This document shows positions 45,084 to 56,252 of a DNA stretch of 64,000 bases, in pieces. Under the pieces are notes generated by a model. It was not told the origin of the DNA, did no database searches, and worked only from the letters and a program-made list of their open reading frames with translations. Both the position numbers and the translations under genes were made by a program. Origin of the DNA: Epichloe hybrida (lineage: Eukaryota; Ascomycota; Sordariomycetes; Hypocreales; Clavicipitaceae). Each line of letters begins with the position of its first letter. Position 1 is the stretch's first letter. The DNA lies in the NCBI GenBank assembly GCA_019022495.1, contig JAFEKR010000048.1, positions 62,001 to 126,000 of the forward strand, written 5' to 3'.

Positions 45084-45954
45084 CTTACTAATTTATATTC
45101 TTAAAGTAAACATAATATTAGCTATAGTAGCGCTAGGTATTTAAGTTAAAAATCTAGAGTTAGTTATGTATAAAGAACCTTAAAAGAATCTAGTTATAGG
45201 TAATCCCTTTATAGATTAAATAGTCCCCTTACCTAGATAACTAATATCGTTATCCCTTGTTATGTTATCTATCCTTGTGATCCCTTGTGCTTGTCATCGC
45301 GAACGCGCGTTTATGGGCGCGCGTCTCACGGCACACAATACATACGTGGTAAAAAGGTCAACTGGTTGTATTCGTATTCACCCCATGTGCCCATGTGGCT
45401 GTCGATTGCGACAAACTGGACGTGGCTCAATCACTCATGTTAGTGTAAGCAGATCTTGAAATCTGCGAGGCGTCTTCCGTCCCGGACTTGCCTCACGCTC
45501 AGCCATCCGCACTTCTCACCACGCTCAGTACCAACTAGCTAGACGCTTGGGAGGACCTACCCAAGTGCTTACACATAGTCCGTAGTGACGTAGTAATAAG
45601 TACTCCGCAGCCCGAGGCAATAGCATAACTTGACGACCCTGTACTGTACCTTTCGACCCGAATTCAGCTTTGGAAATCTCCCGGGCGTGACGTGCAAACA
45701 ATGCTTCATCGTAGCGAGAGCGAATTAGAGCGTGAGGCTGCTCGACTTCTCTAATTCGCTACATGCTTTGGCTAACGGTTCACATGAAGTGCTTCAAGTT
45801 GTACGGGTGTTAAAACTGTGTGTCATGTACCGCTGAGTTCATCGTTATTCATTCTCACGTCCGCCGTGTTGAGACGGATCCTGCAAATCCATCTATGCAA
45901 TCAGCCCAGGAAGCTCAAGACAGCACGACATATGAGGTGAATGTCGCCTGTGGG
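45084..45954. other. intergenic after the TRIM
   Basis: AT-rich until about 45240, then GC-balanced. GAGAGCGAATTAGAG and its near-inverse CTCTAATTCGCT occur at 45716-45763. No gene recognised. Confidence 0.4.
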
Positions 45955-48900
45955 CTATACCCTTTCCCCCTTGGGTCGCATCATACCCAACAAATCTTCA
46001 GCATGTCTGCTCCAGGCGCCTCCACTTGCTGTACTAAATCCCGGCAAATTCGCATCACGCCTTGTCGGCTCAGTCGGCTTGGGTTTTGGAAGAGGCCGCA
46101 CGGGCTGTGGTGGTTCGAACGACACGATATGCCGTGGTACCTGTCCGGCTGCGTCTGCCTTCCGAGCCGCTTTTCTACCACGTGTTGCAGGGTTGACGAT
46201 TTTGGCTCTGGGAGCAAGTCCATCATTCTGCACAACCTCGATTGGGGTCGGCAGACTATCGGTACGTTGTTCTCGTGGCGAAAGTCTTGCCGTCGTTGCA
46301 CGATGTAATTCATGTGGTGCTAGTTCCGCAGCCATCTCCTCGCCACGTTGCCCGCCTAAGATAGGCCGTTCCACCTCATCCACACTTTTTTCATCGGCTG
46401 CGCTACCATCACGTCTTCGAAGGCGGGGCTTCATCGTCAGGGAGATACCCGGCGGGCGATCGGGGGCAGTAGGCGGTCTACCGACGGTGCCAATACGGCT
46501 CGCACTCATCGCAAACGGAGCGGGCATCATTGCGTCAATTCCAAGAAACGGTGCAAACCCGAATATTTCTTTGCTTTTGACGCTCTTCCGTGCCAATCTC
46601 TTGATGCGCGGTCCTGTAAGCTCAGCGATTGGGTCTGTGTTGGTGACTTCACATTCCTTTTTGGATTGCTTGCGCTTCGATTTTTTCCGTGGGGCACAAT
46701 CTGATTCCTCTTCGCTTGAATTTGCGGCTCTGTCGGCCTGTGATGCCTTTTTTGTTTTGTTGGAGAGCCTCCTATTTGGTGGAGGGCATGCAGACTCTTC
46801 CTCGCTTGAAAGCTTCGCCGGTGATGACGGTGACTCTATCCTCCTTCGAGTTCGGGTCTTTCTTTTGGGCGCCAAATCTTCAGATTCCCCTTCAGTCAAA
46901 TCTTTGGCGACTGACGCCTCAGACCTCTGCCTGAGTCTAAGCGTTCCGTTTCCATCCGAACCCGGCTGGTCTGATCGCTCTGCACCTACATGTTTGAATG
47001 GTGCCGAATTTCCTACCACGTCCTTAACCGTACTTGGCTTTTCCTCTTTCGATACGAGCTCTTCTGCTTTTTCTTTGCCAGAACTTTCGGTCGGTATGTC
47101 ACCGGAATCCAGAAAGTGATTCTCAACGTCATCTATTACATAGGAATCGAACGGTTTTTGGGGTGTCGAAGAGTTCTCTGCTGGCACGCTCTCGGTAGAC
47201 CTTTTTCGTCGTCGTGAATCTCCCACAACTTCTTCGGGCTCAGATAGATTATTTATTCCTTCCTTGGGAGGCTGTAGTCGATTGAACCCTGGGACTGATG
47301 CATTAAGCTCAGAGTCCGAGTCAATACTGATGGCTTCTTGTTGGTCGGGCGGACTCCGTATTGAGTCGTCGCCTAGACAGGTTTTTCCACGTTTGACTTG
47401 AGGCGTAGAAGTAGGCTCTAATGCAGCCTCGGATGTGACTTTGTCTGTGTTATCTTCGGCACATGTGTCGTCATTTCGATCCGGAGAAGGCTCTTGTGCT
47501 GCAGCGGCAAGTTCGACGTTTGTGCTTTGCTCACTCGGCGTTGGAATGGTTGATGGATGTGGAGGCTGTTGTCCTTGCCTTCTCTCCGATACCATCAAAA
47601 GCCCACGCCTCTGTCTAGACCTGATGCGCAGTTCAGTACGCCGTTCCTTTGGCTTTGGTGGTGCCGAGTCAGGGAGCTCAAGAAGCACAGTCTTCTCAGC
47701 TTTGGCTTTCTGTTGTTCTTGTTTTGCATTCAGTAGGGCTCGTGGCGAAGTCGGTATCGTCACGCTTTCGCTTCCGTCATCGAAGACCGGTGTCTGCTGT
47801 TTCGCCGGTAGGGTATGTTTCGTAGACGGTGGCCACTTCGCTTCTGCAAGTCCTCGCACGCAAGTTTTGTTTGCTGAGGTTCTGTCAACCCGCGACTTGC
47901 TCATATGGCATGCTTCCACAAGCTCGTTGACCATGACCCCTGCACTGCGGCATCTGTCGCGTACTAGGGCAGGTCGACTTTCAGGTTGGAGCGGCGAACT
48001 ATCTCCATCATCACGTCTGAGCCCAGATGACGACTGACCACAAATTCCTTGCGATTTCCGCGACGGAGTAACGACAGCCGCAGACGCAGTCTCCCCCTGC
48101 AGATTTTCCTCGGGCCCCGTGAATTCTGTGTTTTCAAAGTGTCGCGACTTTTGGGACGGCGATTTCGCCCTCTCCCCTGCCTTCACCACCACAGCATCAT
48201 CATTGCCATCATCATCATCACCAGCGTCATTGGTCTCACCACCTGCCACCTCCTGGACACTCACCCTCCTCTCCTTCAATGCCCTCGTCCTTGAACTTGA
48301 CGCTCCACCAGCATAAGTCGACAGACTCAGCGCTGCGCCAAACAAGCTCCGTGCGAAGCCGGCCTTACTCGGCGGTGAGGGACACGTCCTCCTCTTCTTT
48401 GCCGGCGGCGGTGCTCGCTCTTGAGCCCTCAAGCCGTCTGCCTTGCGCATCTCGTACGGCGATCGACTAGAAACGGCAGCTCGCCCCAAAGGCCCCGGGC
48501 TGGGAACAATAGAGCTCAACGACCGGTGAGACAGCTGAAAATGCGTGCCGTCCTGTGCTGCTGGTACCGGCGGAGCTCGCGCCCTGCTCGGTGCAGGAGT
48601 CTTCGCAGCAGCCATGGCTCTCCGCTTCTCCACCTCCCTCGCTCTTTTGTCCAACACTTCTGTAAGATCTTGTTCTCGACATCCCACGCAATCTGCTACT
48701 TGGACTATCGCGGCGCCCCGGTCGAGTTCCAGCTCTTCATCTTCTTCCAAGTCGCCGCCCGCCTGCCAGTGGGCATCGCCGATGAAATTCCCGCGGTCGT
48801 CGTAGACCATGATTTTCTTGTTGAAGGTATGATACTTGAGCTTGCCATCCTGCCATCTTTTCTGTTTTCTTTTGAGATCGTGTGTGAAGAGGCAGTTGTA

Positions 48901-48987
48901 GTCCAGCACCGTCGCTGTCGTGGGTGGTGCTTCGCCCGACGACCCGGGTGTCACGGACGTGTCGATCCTTTTCACGGCGTAGGACAT
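45955..48987 (-). CDS. dbl2: DUF2439-domain DNA-repair protein (Dbl2/Mte1/ZGRF1 type)
   Basis: 1010 aa, single exon, highly charged and disordered except for an N-terminal domain at about 25-100. That domain, with VLDYNCLFTHDLKRKQKRWQ, DGKLKYHTFNKKIMVYDD and GNFIGDAHW, fits the DUF2439 / ZGRF1-like N-terminal module. In yeasts this module defines Dbl2 (fission) and Mte1 (budding), which guide the Mph1/Fml1 helicase in double-strand break repair. There is no helicase domain here, as in the yeast proteins and unlike ZGRF1. Many SEEES, SDSE and KRK clusters suggest phosphorylation and nuclear location. Confidence 0.75.
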   Translation of the reverse strand: MSYAVKRIDTSVTPGSSGEAPPTTATVLDYNCLFTHDLKRKQKRWQDGKLKYHTFNKKIMVYDDRGNFIGDAHWQAGGDLEEDEELELDRGAAIVQVADCVGCREQDLTEVLDKRAREVEKRRAMAAAKTPAPSRARAPPVPAAQDGTHFQLSHRSLSSIVPSPGPLGRAAVSSRSPYEMRKADGLRAQERAPPPAKKRRTCPSPPSKAGFARSLFGAALSLSTYAGGASSSRTRALKERRVSVQEVAGGETNDAGDDDDGNDDAVVVKAGERAKSPSQKSRHFENTEFTGPEENLQGETASAAVVTPSRKSQGICGQSSSGLRRDDGDSSPLQPESRPALVRDRCRSAGVMVNELVEACHMSKSRVDRTSANKTCVRGLAEAKWPPSTKHTLPAKQQTPVFDDGSESVTIPTSPRALLNAKQEQQKAKAEKTVLLELPDSAPPKPKERRTELRIRSRQRRGLLMVSERRQGQQPPHPSTIPTPSEQSTNVELAAAAQEPSPDRNDDTCAEDNTDKVTSEAALEPTSTPQVKRGKTCLGDDSIRSPPDQQEAISIDSDSELNASVPGFNRLQPPKEGINNLSEPEEVVGDSRRRKRSTESVPAENSSTPQKPFDSYVIDDVENHFLDSGDIPTESSGKEKAEELVSKEEKPSTVKDVVGNSAPFKHVGAERSDQPGSDGNGTLRLRQRSEASVAKDLTEGESEDLAPKRKTRTRRRIESPSSPAKLSSEEESACPPPNRRLSNKTKKASQADRAANSSEEESDCAPRKKSKRKQSKKECEVTNTDPIAELTGPRIKRLARKSVKSKEIFGFAPFLGIDAMMPAPFAMSASRIGTVGRPPTAPDRPPGISLTMKPRLRRRDGSAADEKSVDEVERPILGGQRGEEMAAELAPHELHRATTARLSPREQRTDSLPTPIEVVQNDGLAPRAKIVNPATRGRKAARKADAAGQVPRHIVSFEPPQPVRPLPKPKPTEPTRRDANLPGFSTASGGAWSRHAEDLLGMMRPKGERV

Positions 48988-49469
48988 GACATGTACGTGC
49001 CTATGGCATGCAAATAGAGCGTCACATTAGTTTTCCATGCGGCGTATCGTATGAGACCACACGGCCGCCGGGGGATGTTCGTCGCGGTGGCTTGCTACAT
49101 TGTGTTCTCAACTTCTCGAGGTGGGACGCGACCGGCTCGGCCGGCCCATTAACGCGAGACGCCAACTCACGTGCTCGCTTATCCAACCGACGTCCATCTT
49201 ATTCTCATGCCGCTAACGGTGTTATCGTGCGAGCAAGCTTCGTTCCTAGTTTCCTAATAACGTTCTGCCCATTATAAGCGTACGACCAAACAGAGCGACC
49301 AGAACATTATGATCCAACTGATCACTCAAGGGCAAGTTCAAGCTGCCAACGCTATGATTGGATCGTCATATCCCAAACCTGGTCAATGCCGTCATCGCAA
49401 GTAGCCGAATCACAGGTTACATTCTGCTCCAAGCTATCCACAAATCAAGGCAACCATGACATCTGCAAT
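48988..49469. other. intergenic, upstream of the DUF2439 gene
   Basis: Nothing recognised. It ends at a MITE. Confidence 0.4.
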
Positions 49470-49749
49470 GCCCCCCCTGAATTATTTTACAAATCTACAT
49501 GCCCCCAGTCATTCGTTCCTCTCTAACAGCTGTGATCAGCTGTAAGTGCACTGTAGCCCCTGTATTATTTTAGAGAGCTATAAGGAAAATATATAGGGTA
49601 TAGCACTATAAAAGAGTATATCTATTTCTATATAAGTTACTAGTACTAAGATATACTAGCCCCTGTCTCCTTTATTTCCTAGCTAATATCTGATTAGCTT
49701 AATTACCCCTGTTATGTAGATTTGTAAAAGTAAAATAATTCAGGGGGTG
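49470..49749. mobile_element. complete MITE copy of the CCCCCTGAATTATTTTAC family
   Basis: The left end CCCCCCCTGAATTATTTTAC and the right end, reverse-complemented CACCCCCTGAATTATTTTAC, share ACAAATCTACAT inward. About 280 bp, AT-rich centre with GATCAGCTG-like short palindromes, no coding. Related copies at 44318-44472 and about 59095-59313. Confidence 0.85.
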
Positions 49750-49969
49750 TATTGTACCCTCACCGCTCCAACCAGTAAAATCGAGCCCCCGCTCCCAAGC
49801 TACGATGCAGCAGAAGAAGAGGGGGGGGGGTTTCAGAAATTCACATCGATTTGCCAAAACACATCCCCGACGTCATGGAAGCACCATCGCAGCCCTCCAA
49901 CGCCCACATTCCACCAACCCCTCCAAGTCCTCTAAACGCAAAGATCATCAATTTCTCTGCAAACCAAAA

Positions 49970-50293
49970 TCAAGAAGCCAGCTTCTTCACCCTCCCCTCC
50001 AAAGCCTTCTCATCTAGCCCAAAACACTCATCCACCTTCTTCGCCCTCCTGAACATCAGAAACGCTGGCATCCCCGTCACATCGTATCTCTCAGCGAGCG
50101 CTCGATTCTTATCCACATCCACCACCACGAACATGACATTCCTGTACTGCCGAGCCAGTTGCGTGTACTTTGGGGTGATGAAGCCGCATGGTTTACAGTA
50201 GTTGCTCGTGAAATCGGCCACGAGGCGGGGCTTTTGTCGAAGAAGGTCGTCGAATTGGTCTGTCGACGATACATCGATCATAGTGCCGGGCAT
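49970..50293 (-). CDS. thioredoxin-fold protein with CKPC active site
   Basis: 107 aa from MPGTMIDVSSTDQF; an in-frame ATG 33 bp upstream is also possible. Thioredoxin layout: DFTSNYCKPCGFITPKY in place of the usual WCGPC segment, VDVDKNRALAERYDVTGMPAFLMFRRAKK with the cis-Pro MP, and a C-terminal helix. The Trp before the CxxC is replaced by Tyr and the inner pair is KP, so redox potential and partners probably differ from housekeeping thioredoxin. No signal peptide, so cytosolic/nuclear by default. The CDS ends about 220 bp from a MITE. Confidence 0.82.
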   Translation of the reverse strand: MPGTMIDVSSTDQFDDLLRQKPRLVADFTSNYCKPCGFITPKYTQLARQYRNVMFVVVDVDKNRALAERYDVTGMPAFLMFRRAKKVDECFGLDEKALEGRVKKLAS

Positions 50294-51334
50294 TTCGTAA
50301 TTTCGTGACAATAAATCCCTTTCCAATCCTTTGCCAAAGCTCTGAGGGTCCTGTGGGGATCTTGAAAACGTACTCCGGGTATGGTGGTCGCGAGGAACAA
50401 TTGAATGAATGCGACGAGTCAGAGAAATGTCGGAGGTATGAGGCGGAGCTTTAGAAGGGATGGGAAAAAAAACGGGGGGAAGAGAGAGAGAGAGAGAGAG
50501 AGAGAGGCAGGCAAGATGCTCAAGTGTACCCGTTGATCTGAGCGCTCAAAGCTGGTGGCATTTACCTTCCGACGTCCGTTGCAGATTCTATTTAAGGAAG
50601 TAGAACCTTTTTTTTACGAGCTATGGCATATATTATCCTGTACGACACCAGTAGTCACGCACACTTACACACTCGCTTTGGAATCTACCAATACTGGAGC
50701 AGCCGAGAGCAGCCGAGAGCAGCCGAGAGCAGCCGAGAGCAACCTTGGGGCGGAAATCTAGCACTTATCTGCACTTCTGCGCAGTGGTCTCCAACGACTG
50801 GCCGTCGCATGTGCACCCTCACTCCAACGGTATTCGAAGACATTCCTGGCAATACGAGGCTCGCCTCAAAGTCCACCAACATCTCAACCAATGGACCCTG
50901 CATGCCGGTCAATTCTGCGACAAATTGTTGCCGCAGAGCCACACACACACACCCAGCCATTCAGCTGATGATGAAATCACACCTCGACTTGTCATAATAC
51001 GTCATGCAATAACCATTTGTATCGATAAATAATAATCTAAGGGTATCGGTGTCGTGCAGATAACTCCTGCGATCGGCTTCTGTGCCTTCCTCGAACTCAT
51101 CTGCCCATAAACTCCATACAGAATGCAATTTTGGCAATGCGAGCAAATTGATAAAAGTGACCTGCGCCAAACAAAAAGAAGAATAAAATAAAGAAAATGC
51201 TGCTCGACGCTGTGCAGTGATAAATTTCATATGCCGATCATGCCAAAAATGCTGAGACCCTGCTCGAGATAAATGAGCCAAGCGAACGTCTATTTTTCCG
51301 TCAGTTCCTTCCCACAAATTAATGTCTGTTTGCT
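50294..51334. other. intergenic with simple repeats
   Basis: (AG)n at about 50480-50506 and a 10-bp tandem AGCCGAGAGC repeated four times at 50701-50740. (CA)n near 50940-50952. No gene recognised. Confidence 0.55.
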
Positions 51335-53139
51335 TCACGCAGAATTTGCATCAACACCGACACCAGGTGGAGCATATCCAATTCTAGATAGAGGTGGCGG
51401 CGATTTCATCCCCAGATCGACATAGTTGCTTGCGCTTGCCTCCAATTCCATGGGAGTAACCGGTCCCGGACTTCCGAGGGGGTGTAGCCTTGGTGACAAG
51501 GGCTTAAGTGATGTTGATCCAGACAGCTCGATATTCTTTATTGGCAATCCATTCAGAGACACCCCGGGTGATGCGGTTCTAGTTGAGGCGCCCAGAACCA
51601 TGGTAGCTTGGGCGATCATGTCCCGTTGATACTGTCGCATCTTGCGACGCATTTCCATCTGAGGGTTCTCAATCCGAGACGATTCGGGTCGTGACTGCGG
51701 AACGTGGGAATCGGATTTAGCGGATGATGTTGCCAAGTCAGCAACAGGTGCGAGCCGTGAATGGTTTGCATCATGCTGCGGGTGTTGATGTTCGTAGTTT
51801 GAGGGGTAATATTTGCCAAGGGGTTGGGGAGCGTCGTGGAAGCCAGAGGCGATATATGATGAAACTGGCGTGCTCGAATGAGTTACGGAGGCTGGCATGG
51901 CAACATGCGGGTGTCTGGCTCGTTCGGCCTGCATGGTTATGGAGTCTGACGCCCGGCTATGACGCAGATGGGCTGACTCTGAAGCAAATGGATGTGGACG
52001 TTGAACTCTTCCTTTGGGATCCTCGTGTAGAGGAAAGTACCCCCTGTACAACGAATTAGATGCTTTTGCGACCCACGGCAGCATACAGAATTGGAGGTTA
52101 CTCTTACCCTGGCAGATCACCTCGAGCTGATAATGGTTCGGGTGGTGTACAAGTAGGACCTGAGCTGAGCTTTCGAAGTTTTGGAAGTTGGATAGCAATG
52201 GGATTGCTGTTACTGGCTCTGGCAGAGTTGGCAGCGACTTCTGGACTGCCTATACGTATACACAAGAACTGTGTTAGCGGGTGCCATGTGGGCTATATGT
52301 ATGGAGTTCGACTAGAAAGCGAGTATGGGTGACATATGGGGATCGGCAAGGCGTAACGGCAGCCCAAGATCCAAACAGACGACCAGCATCATCATCATGG
52401 CCGGGGCCCCGGACAGGGCGAAATGGGCAAACACTTGTCGGATCCACTTCACGACTGCTTTAGCGTGGCAAAAACGGTCGCCGCCCGCTCCATGTGCCGT
52501 CCGCTTTCTTGTCAACAGCGTGGGTGGCGTCAAAGGGTGCATACGAGCCCCGCGACACGCTGCAGTGTCGGTGGTGCTGTGGTGATGTGCGGGGATTTGG
52601 TTCGTCGTGACTTTTTATTATCCACACAGGCCAGCCGCCGAGCTGTGCCGTTTGTCTTGCGAGTCTTGGCAGCCCCATAACCCGACCCGAACTTTATGGC
52701 GCATTGATGAGTTGATGAGAAACAGTCATCGAAGTGTGGTAGATCGCTGTGGTGGTGCAGCACGTGTGGTGGGAATGAAACAGGCGGGAATAATGCGAGC
52801 TTGACAGTGCTAAAACAAAGATTGGGCTAGGCGAGAGACATTGAGCGCCAGTGAAGGGACGAAAGTAAAAAAAAAGCCAGCTGCGATGGCATGGACTCAC
52901 TCACCTGCAGTCGATTGGGACCCCTCTTCCAGGACAGGTCCGACCGTTGGAGACAAAGGCGTATTGGGCGCCGATGTTACGGGGCGGTCGACAAAGTAAT
53001 CCGTCTGGTGTGCCGTAACGGTATTCGGAGTTAGCGACAATTCGGATGAGTTGGACAGTGTGCGACTGGCCATTCCAGGGCGGCAACGGGGGGAAAGAAG
53101 AGCCGGCGGCGGTTTGAATGACCGGGCGAAGGAGGTCAT
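51335..53139 (-). CDS. unrecognised Ser/Pro/His-rich protein, three exons
   Basis: Exons 53139-52905, 52249-52108 and 52043-51335; about 361 aa. Intron 1 (52250-52904, 655 bp) is very long for this genome but has GTGAGT and ATAG borders and keeps the frame (..QSTAG / GSPEVAANSARA). Intron 2 (52044-52107) is GTAAGA..ACAG and joins DLPG to GYFPLHEDPKGRVQRPHPF. The protein is largely disordered; the only notable piece is the basic helix EMRRKMRQYQRDMIAQATMV at about residue 260. Conserved-looking short motifs such as LTPNTVTAHQTDYFV occur near the N-terminus. No function can be given. Confidence 0.5.
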
Positions 53140-55606
53140 GATGATCAAATTTAGAGCCAGACGTCAATAATGTCTGAGTCGGGACCGGATGTTATTCTCC
53201 CTGGTTGTGAAGGCGCTGATGGATGGTCCTGTGTGCCTAGATCGCGAGAGATGGATGATTAATCGACTAGTGATTTCTGGAAGCTGGAGGAACCAGAGCA
53301 GATCCACGACTATTCTATGACGCCGTGGATGACCTTTGCGCACATCGAAACCCGGCAGATATGTCCGATCTGAAAACTTGAAAGGGGGCGAAAAAAAGCT
53401 GATACACGTTCTTGTTCAGATCGTGCCCAAGATGTCTTCCTTTCTTCGTGGATGTCTCGTGCTCTGGAATATTGCTCGATGTGTGTTCTGCGAACAAGGA
53501 GGGGAGTAGAGCAAATGATCGACTATGTTGCGAGTGGTGAAGTATTTCCGATTTGAAGTCGCGTCCTTTTGAGATGAAGGAATTGGATGATCGTAAACAA
53601 AGGAAACTGCACGGAGCAAGAAAGGCAGGTTATGGGCATGGGTGGTGCACTGGTGCCACAGTGACTGTCGCTGTGGCCGAGCACTTGAGAAGACCAGCCG
53701 CCCGCAGTTGGCACCAGGCGGCACCAGGTGGCACCAGGCCAGGTGGCACCAGGTGGCTCTAGCGGGCCTAACAAAGTTTAATGCAGACTGGCGTGATTAT
53801 TGGATCTTCGGACTACACATGTACGTTCACCGGCTTCATTCAATGTTCCATTTCGCCCACTGTGCGCCACTTCAATGTTGCATGCTCATGTTAAAGCTCA
53901 AGTCGCCGCGACTGGACCTTTGATGATTGCAACCTTGAGAAGACCTGACACCAACAATTCTTGACGAACCGAATCGTTTAGAACCGACTAGCACAGAGGT
54001 GAAACGCAACAAGCACACCCACTTGAACAAGTGCAGAAGGTGAGAAGGTCAACTGCTGCATCATGTTCGCCGCCCTTGTCACCGCGCTGTCACCGCGCTA
54101 GTACACCCACTGTAGTATGACGAACCCCACAGCTTTAATAAGGGCGACCTGGCGCCTCAAATTCCTCAAAACTTTTCCTTTCTCCCAACAAGACGTCACT
54201 GCCGCGCAAAAGGTGGACCGTCAAATTTTATCACGGGGCCGCCCAGCCAGTGGACATCGAACACTCTGAATTCAGGGGACGTCTCTGTTTCTTCACCAAA
54301 TAACATGACAAGTCGGCACGGGCACGGCACGGCTACTTTCAAGCCTCCTTTGCCCTCCCCACTTGTTCCAAAAGCGTGCAGCATTGTGTGCCTGCCTGCC
54401 TAATATTTGCTTACCAGCTTATTACTTGTCAGTTGGGGTGCATGGTAGGTGGGATAGTGCTCGCCTCTACGGATCCGTACGGATTACTCCGTATACATTT
54501 TGGTTACATGACCAGAATTTCTCTGTTATCAACCGGCAGCACACACCTGGATATGCTTGATGAGCATGTGAACCCAGCTCAGACAGCCCGATATTCTTTC
54601 TGTCATTATTCTTCTTCTTTAGTTGTCAATGTGCCAGTTTGTTTTGCCACTAATAGTGTCGTGTCTCGCCACTGGCTTTATCATGGCTGCGTGCGTAGTC
54701 GACAGCAAATCACAACGAAGGAAACGCCCCGTCATGCCCGTGAACGATTGTCGATCATCACTCACTGATACTCCTGACTCCGTCCTTGACAAAGTTTGGA
54801 AAGCGATAGGCATTTTTGACCAACCTGTACATACAGATCATCAAATCATACCTTTTCCGTGTAGTTAGCTTTTGTCCCTATGCAAGGGGGACTTGCAGGG
54901 TTCATCCAGGTTCTTTCGGAGTGTTAACACAAGCTGACCATGACCCCCCCCCCCCAATGAAGACCTAGCATGAAAAATGAAGAACATGGGCTTGCAAATT
55001 GTACGTAACATGTTCGGACCAGCATTATTACCGTGATGTAATGTGATGGCGGCGATGGATCGGCGTGACACATGATCGCCAGTGGCTTGTTCAGCATGCG
55101 GGTCAAAACATCCTATTCGAACTTCTCCTGTGCTTCACGCCGAGCTTTGAAGTGGTCAATTGATAGGGAACATTGATACTGAGCTCGCTTGGCTGCTGTT
55201 GTGAAGAGACCCGCCGTGTTTTCTACGCGAATTGGCGAGGCGTTTTAGTACATTCCTCAAAGGTGCGTAAATGCTCATGTTTATTATTGATGCGGTATTA
55301 AAGGTATTGGGTGGGTAAGAATGGGAAAACGAAAACAAAACAAGAACCCACGCCCGCCTCTTAGCCATCTATGGCAACAGCTCGCACGCTGCATTTGTCG
55401 CCTTCTCTGACGTCCTCATAACAGTTGTGGCGTTCCAGAATCGTGTCCTTCCACTGCGGCTGCCGGGTATTCCTTGACACCGTGACGCCCAGAGCAAAAA
55501 ATCGAGGTGGTATCTCGTTCAGCGTCCATTGCGCATCGCCCCCTTCTGCATCTAGCCTTGTTGCACGGCATGATTTTTCCTCATCGTCGTGGCATCGCAT
55601 CATCAC
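53140..55606. other. long intergenic region
   Basis: No gene recognised on either strand. Contains a GGCACCAGG-type short tandem repeat at 53710-53757, a palindrome-like GTACGGATTACTCCGTATAC around 54476-54495 and a C-run at 54944-54955. Confidence 0.5.
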
Positions 55607-56252
55607 CTAGACATGGGCACGACCGGTGAATTGAGAGCGGTGATCGCGGTGCCTCCACCAATAAATCGTAGCGCCGGCGGCAGAAAACAGCCAAAGAAGA
55701 GCGCTCGTGAGGTCAACCCAGACGGCACTCTTCATGCGCCGAATTCCGCTGTCACCTTCGGCATTCTCATGTATGTACATCTGGCCTTCATTAGCAAATG
55801 ACAAGAATGGGGAAAGGGTCCACGCGCGTCGCGACGTTCAAGACGCGACTCTCGTAATTGAAGTAATGGCACATACCGAGCCGAAAACACCGAACAGGGC
55901 AATCCAAAGAATGAAGAGCACAAAATTCCACGCAGCACCGATCACGCCGGAATGACGAAGCAGAGCAGGGACGAAGTACACAGCGCAAGTGACCGCAGAA
56001 AGCGCCCCGACAACGACGGCATAGACCTTTAGCAGCGCCTCTAGGTTAGACTCAAGCCCATCTTGGCGATGAAAGTTCGGAAGTGCAAAGAATGGCGATG
56101 CTTACCCATTTGGAATCACTGTACTTGCCCTCCTTTTGCGCACTGCTAATATCCTGGCCATACAGCCCGCAGACTGCCAGCGCGAGCGCGAAGCACACAA
56201 GGTGCAGCGCCGAGAAGGCGAAGTAGCTAACTGAAGTGGTGAAGAAACCCAT
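55607..56252 (-). CDS. MARVEL-like four-helix membrane protein
   Basis: Exons 56252-56106, 56038-55877 and 55780-55607; 160 aa. Introns 56039-56105 (GTAAGC, TAACCTAGAG end) and 55781-55876 (GTATGT, GCTAAT branch, CCAG) both fall at phase 0. Four hydrophobic segments are visible: FALHLVCFALALAVCGLYG-like near 15-35, VYAVVVGALSAVTCAVYFV, WNFVLFILWIALFGVFG, and SALLWLFSAAGATIYWW after the short conserved loop RRMKSAVWVDL. That loop and the layout are typical of fungal MARVEL-domain proteins of plasma-membrane or vesicle membranes. The exact role is unknown. Confidence 0.78.

Noticed and set aside
45941..47119. 392-aa plus-strand frame opposite the DUF2439 gene
   Set aside because: Ser/Leu-rich antisense shadow without domain or promoter signs.
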